5,533 bases of DNA, from positions 1 to 5,533 of the forward strand of contig CAIWIS010000573.1 in NCBI GenBank assembly GCA_903912795.1, written 5' to 3'. Made by a program: the position numbers and the translations under genes. This document shows positions 1-5,533 of this stretch, in pieces (the stretch's first letter is position 1; every line of letters starts with the position of its first letter). This DNA is from an uncultured Bacteroidales bacterium (GTDB taxonomy: Bacteria; Bacteroidota; Bacteroidia; Bacteroidales; Paludibacteraceae). Below the pieces are notes generated by a model. That model had not been told where the DNA came from, ran no database searches, and was given only the letters and a program-made list of their open reading frames with translations.

Positions 1-27
1 CAATCCGTTTGATTTAATTGAAATGAC

Positions 28-1608
28 TTAAATTGGTTCAAATATGATTCGATCAATCAAAACTGTACCAGGAATTATTGTACTTAGCTTTACAGTTCGT
101 GAATTGAAATCCCAAAACTCTACAGTTCCTAGTGTAACTGTTTTAAAACCTGAGGTATCATCTGTAAGATTTAATATAACGCCCACGTTCTGGTTATCAA
201 CTTTAGTTTGGATACTTGCATAACTAACATCGCCTCTATTCACCACTAATTTCATCGTATATCTACCTGCTAAAATTTTTGGTGTTTTAAAAATGAAATC
301 AAAATTGCCTGTGATTTTTAAATAGTCAGTGTTGAGAACTCCTGAAAGGCTTGCTGATGAATTAATAAAATTGAAACTCTTTAAACCAACTAAACTTATA
401 TTTTTGAGATCAGCAATATTAATTATGTGATCTCCTTCGATACTGCTTAATGTATTGATTATTGGTTCTTCATAAAATTCAAAAGTAACAGCTTTTCGGC
501 CAGGTATAAAAGGGTATAAAACTTGATTTAATTGATGAATAGCTCCGCTGCGTGAAACAATATTGCTTTTCCCTAAATCAATCTGAATGTAATTGATGTA
601 CGTTTTTACATTGTTAGTTGTTATTGAATCAAAGTTCTTAGTTCCTGTATTGAATTTCAGAATGCCTTCCAAATCTACCGAAATAGGACTATCACCATAG
701 GTATTATATACATCTGTTTTAAATTCATCAAGAAATACGCTTTTTTCAATCACATGATATCGGGCGTACTTATTTACTAAGTTATTTTTGTTAGTAAAAT
801 CTTGATCAACAACTCCAGTAGAATAGATTTTAGTGGTTAAATCGTTGAATGACAAAATAGCATTTGCCGCATATAAAGAATCCGACTCAGCAATTAAGGT
901 ATATTCGTTGTACACCTTACGGCCAAGTTGATCTAACCCATAAGCGTTTAAAGTGTCGGACAAACCACATTTTGATAATAATTCACTGAATATTGAAAAC
1001 TTAGTATTTTTTTCTACCCATTGATACGAGGTGTAAACTACCGGAGTTAACATTTTATCAATAATATGAATTGTACCATTATTCAATTTGATATCCTTCA
1101 CAGTAATTTTTGATTCATCGTTAACCGCATAAGTAATTACGTTATCGATTTCTCTGAAAAAGATGGTCAAAAAATAATTAGAAATAGTCTTATTTGCTAA
1201 TGCTCCGTTTGGGAAGTCAGTAGATGGAATACGTCCATTTACAAGATGATATTTAACGATTTCGGAACAATAATCAGCATCTTGAAGTAGTGCATCCATA
1301 GTGCTGTAACTCTCATTCTCACTAATAAATTTAGCTACAGCATCATTTGTTGGTAAAAACAGTGTATAATCTATGCCGCCATTACTATTATAAGAGCTAA
1401 GCGCATCAGACATTTTACCGGATTTTACAATCTTCTCGAATGACGAATAGTCAGCATTGGTACTTATAAATTGCATGATGTTCTTGTATTTATCGCCGGT
1501 AAACAAAATATCATTTTCGAGCTCCGGTTTACATGAAATAATGCTTATTGACAATATGAGAGATGCAAATAGTATCGTTATATTACAGTTTTTTCTAATT
1601 ACTTTCAT
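28..1608 (-). CDS. Lipoprotein with two tandem fasciclin (FAS1) domains and a C-terminal beta-rich domain
   Basis: Probable surface lipoprotein of 526 residues; exact role unknown. A signal peptide ends in the lipobox IISC with Cys26 lipidated, followed by KPELEND, an acidic start that could favour surface export. FAS1 domain 1 (about 43-190) shows the F-box-like YTLFLPTNDAV (81-91), the central KYHLV (His121) and the closing NNGTIHIIDKMLTP (176-189). FAS1 domain 2 (about 203-367) is more divergent, with YTLIAESDSLY (236-246), ARYHVIE (282-288) and SGAIHQLNQVLYP (354-366). Residues from about 372 to 526 form a separate beta-rich region: DYLKI and TPKILAGRYTMKL at 428-453, VDNQNVG at 470-476, and an ending LIDRIIFEPI, which resembles jelly-roll or galactose-binding-like modules; I have no firm family name (DUF5108 is a candidate). 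FAS1 domains are known for adhesion and ligand binding. Position after susCD suggests a third component of the uptake complex; this is inference. The start at 1606-1608 overlaps the susD end by 14 bp. Confidence 0.9.
   Translation of the reverse strand: MKVIRKNCNITILFASLILSISIISCKPELENDILFTGDKYKNIMQFISTNADYSSFEKIVKSGKMSDALSSYNSNGGIDYTLFLPTNDAVAKFISENESYSTMDALLQDADYCSEIVKYHLVNGRIPSTDFPNGALANKTISNYFLTIFFREIDNVITYAVNDESKITVKDIKLNNGTIHIIDKMLTPVVYTSYQWVEKNTKFSIFSELLSKCGLSDTLNAYGLDQLGRKVYNEYTLIAESDSLYAANAILSFNDLTTKIYSTGVVDQDFTNKNNLVNKYARYHVIEKSVFLDEFKTDVYNTYGDSPISVDLEGILKFNTGTKNFDSITTNNVKTYINYIQIDLGKSNIVSRSGAIHQLNQVLYPFIPGRKAVTFEFYEEPIINTLSSIEGDHIINIADLKNISLVGLKSFNFINSSASLSGVLNTDYLKITGNFDFIFKTPKILAGRYTMKLVVNRGDVSYASIQTKVDNQNVGVILNLTDDTSGFKTVTLGTVEFWDFNSRTVKLSTIIPGTVLIDRIIFEPI
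1595..1608 (-). promoter_or_regulatory. 14-bp overlap of susD stop and FAS1-gene start (likely translational coupling)
   Basis: On the minus strand the FAS1 gene's ATG (1606-1608) lies inside the last codons of the SusD gene, which ends in TAG at 1595-1597; the shared bases are ATGAAAGTAATTAG. The 30 bases ahead of the ATG are A/T-rich, encode the SusD C-terminus and contain no Shine-Dalgarno-like purine run. The start is well supported because it puts an N-terminal basic and hydrophobic segment directly before the lipobox. Termination of SusD translation next to the ATG would let ribosomes reinitiate, keeping SusD and the FAS1 protein in a linked ratio; the coupling itself is inferred. Confidence 0.6.
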
Positions 1609-3088
1609 CGTAATATGTATTTTGATTTAAGTTTTTGTTATTATCAATTTCTAAATCACTAATTGGCATATACCAGCCATTAGGGTCACTAAGTCTTGAT
1701 TTTAACACAAGTTTTTGAGTAGATGGTACATTCTGAATTAAAATGTCAATAAGCTCATTTTTTCGTGCGTAATTATTTCTTCTTCCCATTCGAATTAAGT
1801 CGTACCAGCGTTTACCCTCAAAAGCTAATTCTTTAGCGCGTTCGGTAAGAATGGCATCTTCAAATTCTTGTGCGTTCGAGAACGATTGAAACTGCTGTAC
1901 ATTTGACCTGTCTCGTATTAAATTAAGATATTCTAATGCTTTAGCAAAATCAGGCGATTCCTTTTGCGAATAGGCTTCGGCCTTCATCAAATACAAGTCG
2001 GCCAACCGATAAATAATAAAATTGGCACTTTTATTAGTTGTTGAAGAACGTAAGGTGGTCTTATCAGGAAGATTCCCTGCATACTTCCATATCTGATTGT
2101 TGGTGGATAAGGATCCATTTCCTCTAATCATTTCACCAGCTTCTGAAATCTGAATACTCAATATCTTTTTTGAATATTCACTTGCATAATAAATAATTGA
2201 TGTAGATGTAGTTGAATATGTTTTTGTTGAAAAAACATTAGCTTGCCCAATAGCCTGATCAAAATAAATTTCAAAGATATTCTCCAACGATAAGCCCGGG
2301 TTATAATTATTGTACCATTCAGTTGAAGGCAACAAAAAGTATTTACCACTGTTTTCTACAGCATCAATATAGGTTATACAATCATCATATTCGAAATTCC
2401 ATAATGAAATATCTGCCAACAATGCATTCACGGCTCCTGTAGTGGCACGACATTTTGATTTATCGACGGTAGCAAATTCAGGCATTTTATTGCGAATAGC
2501 AATTAAATCGGCTTTTACTGTCTTAAGAATTTCTGTTCCAAGAGTTTTTTCCGGAAAGAACTCACCTTCATCGGTTGTTGTTGGAGTAGTAATATAGGGT
2601 ACATCTTGCCAAATTCGAACTAAATAGAAATAGCATAAACTACGTATGAAAGTAGCTTCAGAAATATACTGTTGTTTAAGATATGGTGTAAAAGTGGGAT
2701 CCTTAACGCCTGGTGTAAACTCAATTACATGGTTACATATATTAATTGTAGAATAAAACTTATCCCACTTTGCATAGGTCGACTCAGGCTTAATATTTGC
2801 CGACATCATATCACGTTCTGCAATTGGAGTAACAGTTCCATTTGGCATCAACAAATCGCCACGTAACTCTCCGTGAACAAAAAGCTGATAATCTAACTCA
2901 GAAAAGAGTTGATATGCACCTCCCAAGGTAGAAAGAACTTCTTCTTTGTTTTTCCAATACTCTTCTAATACTAATCCATCTGTTGGCTTCTGATCTAAAA
3001 AATCTTTGCAAGAAGTATTTATCAACGCAAAAGTCAATGATAGCAAAAAGAGTTGGATAAATTTGTATTTAAATATTATTTGCTTCAT
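1595..3088 (-). CDS. SusD/RagB-family nutrient-binding outer-membrane lipoprotein
   Basis: Extracellular ligand-binding lid of the SusCD importer, anchored by lipid on the cell surface. The 497 residues are a normal length for the family. An N-terminal hydrophobic signal ends in a lipobox-like INTSC with Cys27 as the lipidated residue, followed by the typical KDFLDQKPTDG. The helical TPR-like N-terminal part includes the family signature SEATFIRSLCYFYLVRIW at about 142-159 with DVPY following. The C-terminal SusD domain has RLADLYLMKAEAY (about 361-373), an ALEYLNLIRDR segment, ERAKELAFEGKRWYDLIR starting at residue 416, and the closing YMPISDLEI...LNQNTYY. The Asn at -3 of the lipobox is not the classic Leu, but such variants are common in Bacteroidota. 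The ATG at 3086-3088 gives a well-placed signal peptide; no Shine-Dalgarno is visible ahead of it. It lies directly after susC and overlaps the FAS1 gene, fitting one operon. The ligand cannot be read from the sequence. Confidence 0.96.
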   Translation of the reverse strand: MKQIIFKYKFIQLFLLSLTFALINTSCKDFLDQKPTDGLVLEEYWKNKEEVLSTLGGAYQLFSELDYQLFVHGELRGDLLMPNGTVTPIAERDMMSANIKPESTYAKWDKFYSTINICNHVIEFTPGVKDPTFTPYLKQQYISEATFIRSLCYFYLVRIWQDVPYITTPTTTDEGEFFPEKTLGTEILKTVKADLIAIRNKMPEFATVDKSKCRATTGAVNALLADISLWNFEYDDCITYIDAVENSGKYFLLPSTEWYNNYNPGLSLENIFEIYFDQAIGQANVFSTKTYSTTSTSIIYYASEYSKKILSIQISEAGEMIRGNGSLSTNNQIWKYAGNLPDKTTLRSSTTNKSANFIIYRLADLYLMKAEAYSQKESPDFAKALEYLNLIRDRSNVQQFQSFSNAQEFEDAILTERAKELAFEGKRWYDLIRMGRRNNYARKNELIDILIQNVPSTQKLVLKSRLSDPNGWYMPISDLEIDNNKNLNQNTYYDESN

Positions 3089-3120
3089 AAAGTATAAATA
3101 TTGTATGTAAATTTAACAAG
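3089..3120 (-). other. Short AT-rich spacer between the susC-like and susD-like genes
   Basis: Thirty-two bases separate the SusC stop (TAA, 3121-3123) from the SusD start. The spacer is strongly AT-rich. I see no Shine-Dalgarno sequence, no GC-rich hairpin with T-run, and no good match to the Bacteroidota promoter pattern (TTTG then TAnnTTTG at proper spacing); the nearest is TATACTTT ending at the ATG, which lacks the final G and is too close to the start. It is best read as an internal operon spacer with SusD translated from the susC transcript. Confidence 0.7.
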
Positions 3121-5533
3121 TTAGAAACTTGCCGATATATTTATTGCTGTTAAAATTGGTGCTGGTACTGTACCAGTATCTTTTCCAAACCACAAGGCAT
3201 TTTCTTTCTGCATTTGAACTTCAGGGTCTTGACCAGTATATTTTGTAAAAGTCAACAGCTTTCTTACTTGAATTCCAATAGATAAATTTTTTACATTTAA
3301 CGCTTTCGACAGCTTTGTCGGTAATGAATAATTCAATGATAGATTATTCAAACGTAAAAAACTTGCATCTTCAACATAACGATCCGAACCAAGATTATTT
3401 GCAGGGTGACCTTGATAAGCTCTTGGGATTATGTTTGGATAATCATCGCCCGAAACACGCCAACGATTTAAAACGGCTGTACTCTGGTTATCTTTATTCG
3501 ACATACTTTCAGCATTAAGAGCTACCTGATTTACAATTTTGTAACCATACCGATATAAGAAACTTGCACTGAATTGGAAATCTTTATACGTAACATTAAA
3601 TCCAAGTCCACCTGCAAAGTCTGGGTTCGAATCACCTAAATACACCACATCATTCAAGTCTATGGTACCGTCGTTATTTACATCTTGATATTTAGCGTCA
3701 CCCCCTTCAAATTGATAAGTGCCATTATAATTCATTGGAATTGGTTGTCCATAAGGATCAAGTTTAATTGAACCGTCTGCATTATGAGCCACTGCATCTG
3801 CAGTAGTTGGGTAAACGCCTAAATACCGGAATCCAAAAAATGAACCTATAGGTTTACCTATTTCAGCCTTTACCGGATATTTTCCGTTGGATATATCAAG
3901 TTGCTCGTTTATAATATTGGCCGGAAAACTTAAAAACTTATTGTTATTAAAGTAAATATTATAATTAATTTTTACTGTCCAAGTTTTTGTTTTAATGGCT
4001 GTCAAATTAGTAGTAAACTCATAACCACTGTTCTGAATACTTCCATCATTATACTGCTTTAATGTTGTATATCCGGCCGAAGTTGGTAATTTGTAATTCC
4101 CCCAAAGAATATTATCCGTAATTTTATTATAGTACTCGGCTATTAACTGAACACGATCTTTAAACAAGGAAATATCTAAACCGACATTGAATGTTGCTGA
4201 GGTTTCCCATTTTAGCTTCTGAAGTTGAGCTTGCGTTGGAATAATGCTTCTCAAATCCATATAAGCTCCCTTTCCCGAGGAAGCATATAGTGCATGACGA
4301 TCATAGGCACGAACATCCGAATTCCCTGAAAGCCCATAACTAAAACGCAACTTACAATCATCGATAAACTTATACTTTTTCAAGAATGGCTCGTCAGAAA
4401 AACGCCATGCATAAGAAGCACTTGGAAATGAACCCCAACGTGAGCTGGATCCAAAACGAGAACTTGCATCAGTTCTCATGTTTAACTGAAAAATATGACG
4501 ATCAATAAACTTATAATGAATATTTGCTAAAATACCAATAGAATTTAAAATTGACGACCCTGAGTTAAGTCCCTCTAACATAGGGCTGGCAGCAGGGTCT
4601 GTTATATTTACACTCGGACTATTACCAGCTGTTGTTGATATATATTCATCCTGATCCTGATCAATTGATATCATCGCAATGGCACTTAACGAATGTTTAT
4701 CTGTGTCTATTGGACGATATTTAATTGAAGTTTCTGAATTAATTAAAGTACCCGTAGAATTATATTCAGAGGACGAGTTGTTGTCGAGATTTAACCATTT
4801 GGCACCAATTGCTGTATAGGGCAAAAAATCCATTCTTTTAGAATTCTGAAACTGAAAAGACAAAACTTGCTTTATTGAAAACTTATCATTTGCCTGATAC
4901 ATAAGGGTGAAGTTTGTCTGAAAGTCTCTGTTTATCTGATCTTTATCACTTAGAGCCACCACTGCACTGGGATTAAAATAAGTAACACCATCGCCTTGGT
5001 AGTTTTCTAATGGCGTGTAAAATTCATTTGTTCCTACACCATCAAAGCTGTATTTGTAAATTGACATATTAGGGGCTTTACGATAAGCCATACTGCGTAC
5101 ATTATTTGTTTTTGATTGCTCCCAGTTATCATCTTTTTGATTATTCACAAAACTTATTTGCGTATTTAATTTCAGTTTTGTGGAGATATTGTATCCTAAA
5201 TTTACACGAGATGTAATGCGTTCGTTTGCTGTGTTTTTAACTGTTCCAATGTTGTTTTGATAGTTAACTGACGCATAGTAAGAAGTTTTATCACCACCAC
5301 CCGAAAGCGTAAATCCAAAATCATCAATCTGCCCAGTACGAGTAATATCAGCCAGCCAATCGGTATTTTGTGAATAGTTATAATAATCAAAATACTCTAT
5401 GTCATTTGAGATTTCTTTGGGCAAATCAATAACACCATAACGGTTATGATACATCTCCTGTTGTAACATTACATACTCATCGCCGTTTAACATTGGAATT
5501 CTTGCAGATTCCAACGAAAGCGATTTTTTGTAA
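3121..5533 (-). CDS. SusC/RagA-family TonB-linked outer-membrane transporter, 5'-truncated by window edge
   Basis: Imports a ligand presented by SusD through the outer membrane using TonB energy. About 803 residues are visible; family members are usually about 1,000, so the signal peptide, carboxypeptidase-regulatory-like domain, TonB box and most or all of the plug lie outside the window. The frame is open to the edge: six codons (YKKSLS) precede the TTG at 5512-5514, so that TTG is internal, not a start. The first visible stretch (LPMLN-like 'IPMLNGDEY') is what normally follows the plug. Numbering from that TTG, recognisable family features are an EF-hand-like loop at 611-622 (DVNNDGTIDLND) followed by YLGDSNPDF, a DNQSTAVLNRWR block at 675-686, GSDRYVEDASFLR at 709-721, TKYTGQDPEV at 757-766, and a terminal phenylalanine (ISASF) typical of BAM-inserted barrels. 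SusD follows 32 bp downstream. Family assignment is secure; substrate is unknown. Confidence 0.95.
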   Translation of the reverse strand, partial: YKKSLSLESARIPMLNGDEYVMLQQEMYHNRYGVIDLPKEISNDIEYFDYYNYSQNTDWLADITRTGQIDDFGFTLSGGGDKTSYYASVNYQNNIGTVKNTANERITSRVNLGYNISTKLKLNTQISFVNNQKDDNWEQSKTNNVRSMAYRKAPNMSIYKYSFDGVGTNEFYTPLENYQGDGVTYFNPSAVVALSDKDQINRDFQTNFTLMYQANDKFSIKQVLSFQFQNSKRMDFLPYTAIGAKWLNLDNNSSSEYNSTGTLINSETSIKYRPIDTDKHSLSAIAMISIDQDQDEYISTTAGNSPSVNITDPAASPMLEGLNSGSSILNSIGILANIHYKFIDRHIFQLNMRTDASSRFGSSSRWGSFPSASYAWRFSDEPFLKKYKFIDDCKLRFSYGLSGNSDVRAYDRHALYASSGKGAYMDLRSIIPTQAQLQKLKWETSATFNVGLDISLFKDRVQLIAEYYNKITDNILWGNYKLPTSAGYTTLKQYNDGSIQNSGYEFTTNLTAIKTKTWTVKINYNIYFNNNKFLSFPANIINEQLDISNGKYPVKAEIGKPIGSFFGFRYLGVYPTTADAVAHNADGSIKLDPYGQPIPMNYNGTYQFEGGDAKYQDVNNDGTIDLNDVVYLGDSNPDFAGGLGFNVTYKDFQFSASFLYRYGYKIVNQVALNAESMSNKDNQSTAVLNRWRVSGDDYPNIIPRAYQGHPANNLGSDRYVEDASFLRLNNLSLNYSLPTKLSKALNVKNLSIGIQVRKLLTFTKYTGQDPEVQMQKENALWFGKDTGTVPAPILTAINISASF

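Larger units (their letters stand above)
28..5533 (-). other. Probable susC-susD-FAS1 operon (polycistronic unit, open at both ends)
   Basis: Three genes share a strand, with a 32-bp gap and then a 14-bp overlap, and no internal promoter or terminator is recognisable. The promoter must lie past the right edge, upstream of the missing start of the SusC gene. After the FAS1 stop only 27 bases remain in the window (1-27), with no terminator hairpin and no start codon on the minus strand, so the unit may continue with further genes such as enzymes or more surface lipoproteins. Confidence 0.8.

Noticed and set aside
1..41. Possible terminator after the FAS1 gene
   Set aside because: Only weak 5-bp arms (TTGAA at 18-22 and TTCAA at 37-41) with a 14-base loop spanning the stop codon; no GC-rich stem or T-run follows.
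2158..2349. Minus-strand open frame in a second frame within the SusD gene
   Set aside because: Out-of-frame shadow of SusD; no initiation signal or domain.
2672..2866. Plus-strand open frame of about 64 codons inside the SusD gene
   Set aside because: It lies wholly within a well-supported gene on the other strand, and its translation is rich in Cys, Trp and Ile with no recognisable domain.
3089..3120. Possible promoter for susD
   Set aside because: TATACTTT lacks the final G of the Bacteroidota -7 element, abuts the ATG, and has no -33 TTTG at proper spacing.
3315..3518. Plus-strand open frame of about 67 codons inside the SusC gene
   Set aside because: It is antisense to highly conserved SusC motifs, and the protein resembles no family I know.
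5202..5390. Minus-strand open frame in a second frame within the SusC gene
   Set aside because: Out-of-frame shadow; low-complexity Ile/Thr/Leu-rich translation.
5512..5514. TTG as a possible start codon for the SusC-like gene
   Set aside because: The frame is open upstream to the window edge, and the protein at this point begins in the middle of the SusC family, just after the plug, with no signal peptide.
1..5533. Mobile element, CRISPR array, tRNA/rRNA or phage genes
   Set aside because: The window is about 98% explained by three metabolic-uptake genes, and no direct-repeat arrays, transposase motifs or RNA-gene signatures were seen.

Overview
The window holds three co-directional genes, all on the minus strand, and is almost fully coding. 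Read in the direction of transcription (right to left) they are: the 3' part of a SusC-family TonB-dependent outer-membrane transporter (3121-5533, cut by the window edge), a complete SusD/RagB-family surface lipoprotein (1595-3088), and a complete lipoprotein with two tandem fasciclin (FAS1) domains and a C-terminal beta-rich domain (28-1608). The SusC-SusD gap is 32 bp and the SusD and FAS1 genes overlap by 14 bp, so the three very probably form one operon whose promoter lies beyond the right edge.

The SusC/SusD pair is diagnostic of the phylum Bacteroidota. The AT-rich sequence, the absence of recognisable Shine-Dalgarno sites before the two visible starts, and lipoprotein signals placing an ordinary SxxxC-type cysteine near residue 26-27 agree with this. 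I cannot name a genus. The set looks like an environmental or gut Bacteroidales/Cytophagia/Sphingobacteriia-type locus.

How the genes probably work together: SusC forms a 22-stranded outer-membrane barrel powered by TonB-ExbBD. SusD is the hinged extracellular lid that binds ligand over it. The FAS1 lipoprotein is probably an extra surface component that captures ligand or contacts the SusCD complex. No glycoside hydrolase, peptidase, sulfatase or sensor is visible in the window, so the substrate (glycan, peptide or other) cannot be assigned.

There is no RNA gene, mobile element, CRISPR array, long repeat or convincing terminator. No intergenic stretch exceeds 32 bp. I do not see a clearly unprecedented system. 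The part most worth attention is the FAS1 protein: its divergent second FAS1 domain, its C-terminal beta-sandwich-like domain, and its tight coupling to SusD.
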